A stretch of 10,525 bases of DNA from an uncultured Spongiibacteraceae bacterium (lineage in GTDB: Bacteria; Pseudomonadota; Gammaproteobacteria; Pseudomonadales; CAMLJR01): contig CAMLJR010000109.1 of the NCBI GenBank assembly GCA_946480345.1, positions 1 to 10,525 of the forward strand, given 5' to 3'. Each line of letters opens with the position of its first letter. Position 1 is the stretch's first letter. Position numbers and translations under genes: made by a program. Of the stretch, positions 1 to 6,468 are shown piece after piece. The notes beneath the pieces were generated by a model. It had not been told where the DNA came from. It made no database searches and saw nothing but the letters and a program-made list of their open reading frames with translations.

Positions 1-362
1 TGGATCAGCTGGCTGGCTTCTTGTTGCAGAGCAGCACGTTCGCTGGCGCTGTTCTAGCCGTTGGCCGATTGGATCGCCAGTTCGCGGATACGCTGCATGG
101 AGTTGGTGGATTCTTCCAACGCGCCTTCAGCGGTTTGTGCGATGGAGATACCGTCGTTGGCATTACGAACCGCTTGGTTCAAACCGCGGATCTGCGAGGT
201 GAATTTGTTCGAAATTGCCAGGCCGGCAGCGTCGTCTTTCGCGCTGTTAATGCGCATACCGGAAGACAGACGTTGCAACGAGGTTTGCAACGAACCTTGT
301 GAACGGTCCAGGTTGCGCTGTGCGTTCAGGGACGACAGGTTGGTGTTGATAATCTGAGCCAT
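1..362 (-). pseudogene. fliC: flagellin, N-terminal part, interrupted by an in-frame amber stop (partial)
   Basis: Flagellin is the filament subunit, exported by the flagellar type III apparatus and polymerised outside the cell. Translation from the ATG at 362 gives the classic N-terminal D0/D1 signature: [18 protein letters not shown] at residues 1-18, then a [20 protein letters not shown] block and [28 protein letters not shown] lies about 8 bases upstream of the start. Codon 103 (54-56) is TAG, directly after QSANG. Beyond it the same frame continues as NSASERAALQQEASQLI up to the window edge, which is normal flagellin sequence, so only one codon is broken. Flagellins usually have Ser or Thr there, and TCG to TAG is a single change. 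If real, the product is a 102-residue fragment lacking the C-terminal D0/D1 helices needed for polymerisation. A sequencing error or a silenced paralogue among several flagellin genes are the alternatives. The family call is near certain; the pseudogene status is not. Confidence 0.85.
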
Positions 363-460
363 GTTTTTTCTCCTGACTCCCTGGCGATCTTATCGTGCGG
401 GAGACTTGTTGGACTTGTAGTGTGGGGGACCACACCGCCGAGAGCTTCTCTCACTGAGTT

Positions 461-487
461 GTATCGGCGCCTTTTCCGGTAGCTTTA
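461..487 (-). promoter_or_regulatory. sigma-28 (FliA) promoter for flagellin
   Basis: Read on the minus strand, TAAAG (487-483) is followed after exactly 14 bases by GCCGATAC (468-461). The enterobacterial and pseudomonad FliA consensus is TAAAG, 14 bases, GCCGATAA, so only the last base differs. Transcription would start near 451, leaving a leader of about 90 bases before the flagellin ATG. Flagellin genes are the classic FliA targets, which agrees with this placement. Confidence 0.85.
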
Positions 488-643
488 ATTTTTTGTTTAG
501 ATTGAATCGTTATCGGTTTTTGAATAACTGATGGTTTTGGGCATAGCGTCATTCTTGTCCATGTTTCATCGCCATCTCGCTTTCGGCAATGACGTGTCGG
601 TATATAAAGAAGACACCCTTCGCGCCAAGCAAAAATAGCGTTG

Positions 644-676
644 GGCCGTTAAAGTTATCGGCAACATGGCCGTTAA
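644..676 (+). repeat. GGCCGTTAA direct repeat overlapping the fliS promoter
   Basis: The nine bases GGCCGTTAA occur at 644-652 and again at 668-676, 24 bases apart. The last two bases of the first copy lie in the -35 TAAAG of the sigma-28 promoter, and the second copy contains its -10 GCCGTTAA. The repeat may be a promoter duplication remnant, a regulator site, or chance. Confidence 0.5.
650..676 (+). promoter_or_regulatory. sigma-28 (FliA) promoter for fliS
   Basis: TAAAG (650-654), 14 bases, then GCCGTTAA (669-676) matches the FliA consensus with one mismatch in the -10 and exact spacing. The start of transcription would lie near 684, about 88 bases before fliS. No promoter was found between fliS and the following response regulator gene, so this promoter may serve both. 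Confidence 0.8.
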
Positions 677-771
677 TGTTTAGAGCGAAATCAACTTGCC
701 GTTTCGCGCTTTAAAAATTCAGTCTTTCTATACTACCGCTCACAACACCGCGCCCGCGGGAGGACATCAGC

Positions 772-1167
772 ATGGTCGGCCAACGCGCTCTATCACAATA
801 CAAACAGGTCAATACCGCCGCAGCTGTCGAAGGCGCATCGCCGCACAAGTTGATTCAAATGCTGATGCTGGGGTGTTTGCAACGTATTGCCGAAGCTAAA
901 GGCGCAATCGTGCGTAACGACGTAGCGCTCAAAGGCGAAGCAGTCGGCAAAGCGATGAATATCATTTCCGGCCTGCAAGCGAGCTTGAATAAGGAAGTCG
1001 CTGCCGCGCTGCCGCAACAATTGGATTCGCTGTACGATTACATGCAGCATCGATTGCTGGAAGCCAACATGAAAAACAGCATCGAGCTGTTGGATGAAGT
1101 TGCCGAATTAATGCGGACAGTAAAAGAAGGATGGGACGGAATCGAACAGGCAGCAATTCAGCGTTGA
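772..1167 (+). CDS. fliS: flagellar export chaperone FliS
   Basis: FliS is a small helical cytosolic chaperone that binds the C-terminal helices of newly made flagellin, prevents premature polymerisation and delivers it to the export gate. The 131-residue product has the family length and hallmarks: an N-terminal ALSQYKQVNT segment, a SPHKLIQMLMLGCLQRIAEAKGAI helix, an IISGLQASLNKEV segment, and LDSLYDYMQHRLLEANMKNS in the third and fourth helices. The ATG at 772 is preceded by a strong GGGAGGA at 758-764 with 7 bases of spacing, which fixes the start. In Pseudomonas fliS follows fliD; here neither fliD nor fliT is adjacent and the gene stands alone behind its own sigma-28 promoter, divergent from flagellin. 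Such a promoter makes it a late-class gene expressed with flagellin. The identification is secure. Confidence 0.95.
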   Translation: MVGQRALSQYKQVNTAAAVEGASPHKLIQMLMLGCLQRIAEAKGAIVRNDVALKGEAVGKAMNIISGLQASLNKEVAAALPQQLDSLYDYMQHRLLEANMKNSIELLDEVAELMRTVKEGWDGIEQAAIQR

Positions 1168-1285
1168 TGGGTTTTTAGCGCTGCGAACCGCTTCTCTGAA
1201 CACCTGATACTGGCGTCGGCCAAAAAAACAATCGAGGATATCGCGCTTCCGCAGGCCGGTATCCCATTCGAATGGCACCGAGCAA

Positions 1286-3472
1286 ATGACGTCATCGATC
1301 GATGAAGCAAGATCCGTCGATGTCGCGCCAGTCGTATTGGTTGTCGAAGACAACCCTGTCGAACGCGCGCTCATTACACGGATTCTCAATGTCGCTGATC
1401 TCAGTGTGATTGCGGTTGAGTGCGGGCAGGCCGCGCTCGATCATGCTCTGAGCGATGATCCCGATTTAATCCTGCTCGACGCATTGCTGCCCGATATCGT
1501 TGGCTTCGATGTCTGTCGCGAACTGCGCAAACATCCGCGCTTACGTTTTATTCCCATCATTATGTTGACCGGCCTCGACGATGTTGCATCGATCGATCGT
1601 GCGTACGACGCCGGCGCCACCGATTTCATCACCAAGCCGATCAATCACGCATTGCTTGTGCATCGCGTGCGTTATCTGTTGCGTACCAGCTTGATGTTCG
1701 AAGAATTACGACTCGGCAAAAAATCTCTGGCCAGCGCGCAACGCATCGCCAAACTCGGCCATTGGGAATTCAATATCGATCGCCCTCGAGTGCGATTTTC
1801 CGAAGAGTTCTGCCAACTGTATCGAATCGATGCGCAGCAGTGCGGCAACAGCTTTCAATGCTTGCTCGACGTGTGCCACGCGGAAGATCGCGCGCAAGTC
1901 GAACAATCGATATTCGGCGCCATTCGCAACAGCGGCGGCGATCGCGTCGAGCATCGCGTGTGTTATTCGGATGGCAGCGAGCGCGTCATGGAAATGCATC
2001 TCGCGGTAATTCCTGACGAAGACGACACGCGACATCTGCTCGGCATCAGCATGGATATCACTGCGCGCAAGGAAACCGAACGCGAAGTGTTGCGGCTGGC
2101 GTATTTCGATCGGTTGACGGGTTTGCCGAATCGCTCGCTGCTCGAATTAATTCTCGATCAGGAAATCCCGCGCGCGCATCTGGCGGGGCAGGCGGTAGCG
2201 GCTATTTGTATCGATCTCGATCTGTTCAGTCGCGTCAACAACGCGATGGGACACAGCGCCGGCGATGCGGTGCTGCGGCAGATCGCGCACCGGTTGGGTC
2301 GATTGATCAATGCGCCAGCGCCGCAGTTTTTGCTCGAACGTCTTTCCCTCTCGATGGATCTGAATGGTTCCTGGCGAAACGGGTTGGCTGCCCGGCTCGG
2401 CGGCGACACGTTCGCGCTTTTATTGTCGGGCGATCACCTGCGCCAGGCGGCGCTGGATCTCGCGCAGTCGGTGCGGCAATTGTTTCATCAGGCATTTTTA
2501 TATCGCGGTCAGGAAATGTTTGTGACGGCGAGTATCGGTTTCAGCTGTTCGGATTCCGCGACCGTTGCTGCCGAAATGTTGCTGCAGCAGGCGGATATGG
2601 CGTTGCGCGAAGCAAAGGCCGAAGCGCGCAGCGATATTCGCGAATATCATCGCGGGCTCGTTGCGCAAGTATCGACGCAGATGTCGATCCAGAGCGATTT
2701 GCGCAAGGCGCTGCGCAGCGGCGAATTCATGGTCTTCTATCAACCGAAAATTGCATTGCGCAACAATGTCGTTACCGGTTTTGAAGCGCTGATTCGTTGG
2801 CGTCATCCGGTACGCGGCAATATTTCGCCGATCGAATTCATTCATGTCGCCGAAGAAACCGGGCAAATCGTCGATATCGGTCGCTGGGTATTGCAGACGG
2901 CGTGTTATCAGTTCCGTCTTTGGCTGGAGCGCAAGCTGGTGAGCGGGCGCATTGCGGTGAATATTTCGGCGCGACAATTTCGCGAAGACAATCTGGCGGC
3001 AATGGTGTTGACCGCATTGGCCCAGGCGGGATTACCGCCGCGCCATCTTGAACTTGAAATTACCGAAGGGGTGTTGATGTCCGACCCGCATGCGGCCGAT
3101 GTTATCGCCGAGCTGCGCAGCCACGGTATTTCGATCGCGCTCGACGATTTCGGTACGGGCTATTCCTCGCTGAGTTATCTGACGCGTTTTCCTATCGATA
3201 CATTGAAAATCGACCGCTGCTTTGTCAGTGAAATCAATTACGAATCGGAACAGGCAGCGATCGTTACTGCCGTAACCAGCCTTTCTCATCGCCTCAATCT
3301 GAAGGTCGTTGCGGAAGGGGTCGAAACGGATAGCGAGTTGCAGGTCATTACCGATCTGAGCTGCGACGAAGTGCAGGGAAACCTATTCTGCCAGCCATTG
3401 GCCGCTGCCGACATCGAGCGCTGGTTGGAGCAGTACTCGGGCGAAAAATCGTCAAGCAGGTCAGCAAGTTGA
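1286..3472 (+). CDS. response regulator with PAS, degenerate GGDEF and EAL domains; predicted c-di-GMP phosphodiesterase
   Basis: The 728-residue protein joins four modules. A receiver (about 16-130) has the acidic pair E21-D22, phosphoacceptor D65 in LLDALLPD, T95 and K117, all needed for phosphorylation. A PAS domain follows (about 150-265). The GGDEF domain (about 270-450) keeps FDRLTGLPNR, but its signature is GGDTF (372-376), so the key Glu is Thr. The usual ND is NN, an insertion of some 20 residues lies before the motif, and no RxxD inhibitory site is visible. Cyclase activity is therefore unlikely. The EAL domain (about 465-715) is intact: EAL at 500-502, EITE, DDFGTGYSSL, LKIDR and VVAEGVET. 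The product should hydrolyse c-di-GMP in the cytoplasm under control of an unidentified sensor kinase. The ATG lacks a good ribosome site, but no in-frame ATG, GTG or TTG lies between it and the upstream stop at 1205. No promoter is evident in the 118-base gap after fliS, suggesting co-transcription. Lowering c-di-GMP would favour FleQ activation of flagellar genes. Confidence 0.9.
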   Translation: MTSSIDEARSVDVAPVVLVVEDNPVERALITRILNVADLSVIAVECGQAALDHALSDDPDLILLDALLPDIVGFDVCRELRKHPRLRFIPIIMLTGLDDVASIDRAYDAGATDFITKPINHALLVHRVRYLLRTSLMFEELRLGKKSLASAQRIAKLGHWEFNIDRPRVRFSEEFCQLYRIDAQQCGNSFQCLLDVCHAEDRAQVEQSIFGAIRNSGGDRVEHRVCYSDGSERVMEMHLAVIPDEDDTRHLLGISMDITARKETEREVLRLAYFDRLTGLPNRSLLELILDQEIPRAHLAGQAVAAICIDLDLFSRVNNAMGHSAGDAVLRQIAHRLGRLINAPAPQFLLERLSLSMDLNGSWRNGLAARLGGDTFALLLSGDHLRQAALDLAQSVRQLFHQAFLYRGQEMFVTASIGFSCSDSATVAAEMLLQQADMALREAKAEARSDIREYHRGLVAQVSTQMSIQSDLRKALRSGEFMVFYQPKIALRNNVVTGFEALIRWRHPVRGNISPIEFIHVAEETGQIVDIGRWVLQTACYQFRLWLERKLVSGRIAVNISARQFREDNLAAMVLTALAQAGLPPRHLELEITEGVLMSDPHAADVIAELRSHGISIALDDFGTGYSSLSYLTRFPIDTLKIDRCFVSEINYESEQAAIVTAVTSLSHRLNLKVVAEGVETDSELQVITDLSCDEVQGNLFCQPLAAADIERWLEQYSGEKSSSRSAS

Positions 3473-3511
3473 CGCCGTTCATCGTCGTGTGGAACTATTT
3501 CACGCCATAAA

Positions 3512-3525
3512 TTTGACCCGTCAAA
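3512..3525. promoter_or_regulatory. 14-base inverted repeat over the fleQ -35, possible operator
   Basis: TTTGAC at 3512-3517 and GTCAAA at 3520-3525 are perfect inverted copies separated by two bases. The element covers the candidate -35 hexamer of fleQ. Two more GTCAA/TTGAC half-sites lie upstream at 3451-3455 and 3469-3473. It is a plausible binding site for a dimeric regulator, possibly autoregulatory; the protein is unknown. Confidence 0.45.
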
Positions 3526-3540
3526 AATACTGGCTACCCT
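3513..3540 (+). promoter_or_regulatory. candidate sigma-70 promoter of fleQ
   Basis: TTGACC (3513-3518) is followed by a 16-base spacer and TACCCT (3535-3540). The -35 is one base from consensus; the -10 is weaker. Transcription would begin near 3547, about 110 bases before the fleQ ATG. In P. aeruginosa fleQ is transcribed by sigma-70 rather than sigma-54 because it sits at the top of the cascade, and I found no sigma-54 site here. The assignment rests on motif match and position only. Confidence 0.5.
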
Positions 3541-3548
3541 TCTAGAGG

Positions 3549-3572
3549 CTCCCAACGCTAGCTGGCTGGGAG
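3549..3572 (+). repeat. inverted repeat in the fleQ leader
   Basis: CTCCCA (3549-3554) and TGGGAG (3567-3572) form a perfect six-pair stem with a 12-base loop that contains the small palindrome GCTAGC. It lies just after the predicted transcription start. No T-run follows, so it is not a typical terminator. It could be an RNA hairpin in the leader or a protein-binding site. Confidence 0.45.
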
Positions 3573-3658
3573 ACTGCTAGTGCTAACCGGCCCTGGCCAC
3601 CATCGGCGATTTCCATTCTCTTTGCTGCCGCCAGATTTCTATCGCTAGAGGCGTTTAC

Positions 3659-5119
3659 ATGTGGGAAGAAAAGCAAGTCGTCGTGATCGACGACGATAAC
3701 CAGCGCCGTCACGATTTCTGCGTCATCCTCGAATTCCTCGGTGAAAACCCTCGCGCCTTCACCTGCGATGAGTGGTCGGCCCTGCTCCGCGATGCGAATG
3801 CCCGCCAAAACAGCCGGGCGGTGGGCGCAGTGCTGCTCGGCAGTGTCGGGCAGCGTGCGTTGAGCAACACACTGGGCGATATTCACGAGTGGGATACCAC
3901 GGCGCCGGTCATCATTTTTGGCGACGAACCCGCCGATGAGATCGAGAATGCCGAGCTGCGGCGCAAAGTCATCGCCCATTTGGACTTCCCACCGAGCTAC
4001 AACAAACTGCTCGATACGTTGCATCGTGCGCAGGTCTATCGCGAGCAGTTCAGCGGCCATAGCCACCGTTCCCAACAGCGCGATCTGCAATTGTTCCGCA
4101 GCCTCGTCGGCACCAGCCGGCAGGTGCAAAAAGTCCGCGAGATGATGGCGCAGGTCGCCGATAAAGAAGTCACGGTGTTAATCACCGGCGAATCCGGCAC
4201 CGGTAAAGAAGTCGTCGCGCGCAATCTGCATTACAACTCGCATCGCCGTCACAAACCGTTCGTGCCGGTGAATTGCGGTGCTATTCCGCGCGAACTGCTC
4301 GAAAGCGAATTGTTCGGCCACGAAAAAGGCGCTTTTACCGGCGCGATCACCAGCCGCGCCGGGCGTTTCGAAATGGCGCAGGGCGGCACCTTGTTTCTCG
4401 ATGAAATCGGCGATATGCCGCTCGATATGCAGGTGAAAATCCTGCGTGTGTTGCAGGAGCGCAGTTACGAGCGCGTCGGCAGCAACAAGAGTATTCCGAC
4501 CGATGTGCGCATCATCGCGGCCACGCACAAAGATCTTGAAGGCATGATCACAGAGGCGCGCTTTCGCGAGGATTTGTACTATCGCCTCAATGTTTTCCCG
4601 ATCGAAATGCCGGCGCTACGCGAGCGCATCGAAGATATTCCGCTACTGCTGAACGAATTGATCACACGGCTCGAAACCGAGAAGCGCGGTTCGATCCGAT
4701 TCAATTCGGCGTCGATCATGTCGCTATGCCGCCACGAATGGGCGGGCAACGTGCGCGAGCTGGCGAATCTGGTTGAGCGCATGGCGATTCTGCATCCGTA
4801 TGGCGTCGTCGGCGTGCAGGACCTGCCGAAGAAATTCCGCCACGTTGAAGAAAGCGACGAAGATTTGCAGATGCCTGAAGCGGAGCACAATGGCCGTCCC
4901 GCGCTGGCGAGTCTCGACAGCATGGCGTTGCTGCCGGTGCATGGCATCGACTTGAAAGAATATCTGACCAATCTTGAGCGCAACCTGATTCAGCAGGCGC
5001 TCGACGACGCCGGCGGTGTCGTCGCACGCGCTGCCGAAAAGTTAAAAACACGCCGTACCACGCTCGTCGAAAAAATGCGTAAGTACGGCATGCTGCGCCC
5101 GGGGATGACGGCGGACTAA
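3659..5119 (+). CDS. fleQ: flagellar master regulator FleQ (sigma-54 enhancer-binding protein)
   Basis: FleQ tops the Pseudomonas-type flagellar cascade: with sigma-54 it activates basal-body and regulator genes, and c-di-GMP binding relieves this and derepresses matrix genes. The 486 residues match the family length. The N-terminal receiver-like domain (1-135) keeps an acidic IDDD but has Leu-Gly (LLGSVG, about 59-64) where a phosphoacceptor Asp would be, as is normal for FleQ. The AAA+ domain has Walker A GESGTGKE (177-184), GAFTGA (224-229) contacting sigma-54, and Walker B GGTLFLDE ending at D248-E249. LFRS at 145-148 and R188-N189 correspond, with a +3 offset, to known c-di-GMP contacts in P. 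aeruginosa FleQ. A Fis-type helix-turn-helix occupies about 440-480. AGAGG at 3647-3651, 7 bases before the ATG, supports the start. fleSR lie directly downstream behind a sigma-54 promoter, a known FleQ target. The alternative name in Vibrio is FlrA. Confidence 0.95.
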   Translation: MWEEKQVVVIDDDNQRRHDFCVILEFLGENPRAFTCDEWSALLRDANARQNSRAVGAVLLGSVGQRALSNTLGDIHEWDTTAPVIIFGDEPADEIENAELRRKVIAHLDFPPSYNKLLDTLHRAQVYREQFSGHSHRSQQRDLQLFRSLVGTSRQVQKVREMMAQVADKEVTVLITGESGTGKEVVARNLHYNSHRRHKPFVPVNCGAIPRELLESELFGHEKGAFTGAITSRAGRFEMAQGGTLFLDEIGDMPLDMQVKILRVLQERSYERVGSNKSIPTDVRIIAATHKDLEGMITEARFREDLYYRLNVFPIEMPALRERIEDIPLLLNELITRLETEKRGSIRFNSASIMSLCRHEWAGNVRELANLVERMAILHPYGVVGVQDLPKKFRHVEESDEDLQMPEAEHNGRPALASLDSMALLPVHGIDLKEYLTNLERNLIQQALDDAGGVVARAAEKLKTRRTTLVEKMRKYGMLRPGMTAD

Positions 5120-5127
5120 CCGCCGTC
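5107..5127 (+). terminator. stem-loop spanning the fleQ stop codon, weak terminator candidate
   Basis: GACGGCGG (5107-5114) and CCGCCGTC (5120-5127) form a perfect 8-pair GC-rich stem with a five-base loop, ACTAA, that contains most of the TAA stop. A run of six T comes only at 5146-5151, about 18 bases after the stem, so this is not a canonical Rho-independent terminator. It may protect the 3' end or reduce read-through into fleS, which has its own promoter. Confidence 0.4.
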
Positions 5128-5191
5128 AAAGCTCCGCCACCATCGTTTTTTCCCTTCCTGTAACCTGCTGAAATTACTCGCTAAATAGCAT

Positions 5192-5207
5192 CGGCACAGC
5201 GCTTGCA
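5192..5207 (+). promoter_or_regulatory. sigma-54 (RpoN) promoter of fleSR
   Basis: CGGCAC (5192-5197), five bases, then TTGCA (5203-5207) gives GG and GC exactly ten bases apart, as in the RpoN consensus TGGCAC-N5-TTGCA, with one mismatch at the first base. Transcription should start near 5218, leaving a leader of about 63 bases. FleQ-dependent sigma-54 transcription of fleSR is established in P. aeruginosa, so motif and context agree. Confidence 0.85.
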
Positions 5208-5280
5208 ATCATTGCTCACGGCAGCGGTTGGCGACAGATTTACGTCGCCTCGCATTCACGAGTGATGAGCGGAGCACGAC

Positions 5281-6468
5281 ATGGCGTTGTCAGCGCTGGA
5301 ACGATTTCCCACCGAGCAACCGCGTGCGGCGGCGCAGCTTGCGTCCGCTTTCGAATTATTCAACGAGTTGTCGAGTCAGCTGGCCGATACCTATCGCGAG
5401 ATGGAAGAGCGGGTCGGTCAGCTCGACAGCGAACTGCATCAAGTCGCCGAACAGCGGCTGCGCGAACTCCAGCAGAAGGAGCGGTTTGCCGCGCGCTTGC
5501 AGAGCCTGTTGGCCCTGCTGCCTGCCGGGGTGATTGTGCTCGATCAATCGGGCCGTATCGCCGAGGCGAATCCCGCCGCTTCCGAATTATTAGGTACCGC
5601 TCTAACTGGCGAACTATGGCGCGAAGTGATCCAGCGTTGTTTTGCGCCGCGCAACGACGACGGCCACGAGATTTCATTGAAGGACGGACGCCGCATCAGC
5701 ATCGCGACGCGATCGCTCGACGGTGAGCCGGGTCAGTTATTGCTGCTGACGGATTTGACCGAAACGCGCGCACTGCAACAACGCTTGGCCAGACATGAAC
5801 GGCTGTCCGAAATGGGACGAATGATGTCATCGCTAGCGCATCAGATTCGCACGCCGTTATCGGCAGCGATGTTGTATGCCGGCCATTTATGCGCCGGCGG
5901 TTTGCCGGTGGCGCAGGCACAAAAGTTTTCGCAAAAGCTGCTCGATCGACTGGTTCATCTCGAACAGCAGGTTAAAGACATGCTGATTTTCGTGCGCGGC
6001 GACGTGAAGCTCACCGACACGATTCAGACCGGCGAGCTGATCGTTGCGCTGGAGCAGGCCATCGAAGCGCCGATCGCATCGGCGCACGCGCAGGTCACGC
6101 TCGAAAATCGCTGCGCCGATGCCTTGATTCACTGCAATAAAGACAGCGTGGTCGGCGCGCTGACCAATCTCGTCAACAACGCTTTGCAGGCGTGCGGCCG
6201 CGGTGCTCTGATCCAGATTGACTGCACGTTGCTCAATGGCTGGGTATCGATTGCCGTTACCGACAACGGGCCCGGTTTCGATAGCGCGGTGGCGCAAAAA
6301 ATCGCGGAGCCATTTTTCACGACGAAGGCGCAGGGCACCGGTCTCGGACTGGCGGTAGTGCGCGCGGTTGCCGATGCCCACCACGGACTCTTCTCAATTA
6401 CCTCGACACCTGGCAGCGGCGCATGCGCCGAATTACGGCTGCCGCTGTGGGAGAAATCAACGATATGA
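5281..6468 (+). CDS. fleS: flagellar sensor histidine kinase FleS
   Basis: FleS is the soluble kinase that phosphorylates FleR to turn on the middle class of flagellar genes. The 395 residues show no membrane segment. A helical, probably coiled-coil stretch (about 20-70) precedes a PAS domain (about 74-165) beginning LLPAGVIVLDQSGRIAEANPA. The dimerisation H-box SSLAHQIRTPL places the phosphorylated His at H187. The ATPase domain has the N-box NLVNNALQA (296-304), G1 DNGPGF (328-333), the F-box EPFFTTK and G2 GTGLGL (352-357), so all catalytic boxes are intact. GGAG at 5271-5274 lies 6 bases before the ATG. The TGA at 6466-6468 overlaps the fleR start as ATGA, indicating a two-gene, translationally coupled operon. 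The input sensed by the PAS domain is unknown. The Vibrio homologue is FlrB. Confidence 0.94.
   Translation: MALSALERFPTEQPRAAAQLASAFELFNELSSQLADTYREMEERVGQLDSELHQVAEQRLRELQQKERFAARLQSLLALLPAGVIVLDQSGRIAEANPAASELLGTALTGELWREVIQRCFAPRNDDGHEISLKDGRRISIATRSLDGEPGQLLLLTDLTETRALQQRLARHERLSEMGRMMSSLAHQIRTPLSAAMLYAGHLCAGGLPVAQAQKFSQKLLDRLVHLEQQVKDMLIFVRGDVKLTDTIQTGELIVALEQAIEAPIASAHAQVTLENRCADALIHCNKDSVVGALTNLVNNALQACGRGALIQIDCTLLNGWVSIAVTDNGPGFDSAVAQKIAEPFFTTKAQGTGLGLAVVRAVADAHHGLFSITSTPGSGACAELRLPLWEKSTI

Larger units (their letters stand above)
363..771. other. divergent intergenic region between flagellin and fliS
   Basis: These 409 bases carry no convincing gene. They hold a sigma-28 promoter for each flanking gene (461-487 leftward, 650-676 rightward), giving each an untranslated leader of roughly 90 bases. 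A GGCCGTTAA direct repeat overlaps the rightward promoter. The stretch from about 500 to 640 is more AT-rich than the genes; I could assign no further element in it. Confidence 0.75.

Noticed and set aside
655..662. Second leftward sigma-28 promoter (GCCGATAA on the minus strand)
   Set aside because: The nearest -35 is TAAAC with 15-base spacing, and the 461-487 promoter is much better.
2206..2784. 192-codon frame in another phase within the GGDEF-EAL gene
   Set aside because: The product is Arg/Ser-rich out-of-frame translation of the GGDEF domain with no independent support.
3488..3504. Possible Crp/Vfr site upstream of fleQ (TGTGG and TCACG)
   Set aside because: The spacer is seven bases rather than six and both half-sites have mismatches, although Vfr does control fleQ in P. 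aeruginosa.
3542..4129. 195-codon open frame antisense to the start of fleQ
   Set aside because: It lies opposite the receiver-like domain of a clearly real gene and shows no ribosome site or family signature.
5128..5151. Canonical Rho-independent terminator after fleQ
   Set aside because: The T-run begins about 18 bases after the stem, too far for normal intrinsic termination.
6423..6464. Upstream ATG as fleR start
   Set aside because: It would overlap fleS by 46 bases with no better ribosome site; the ATGA overlap at 6465 is typical of coupled operons.
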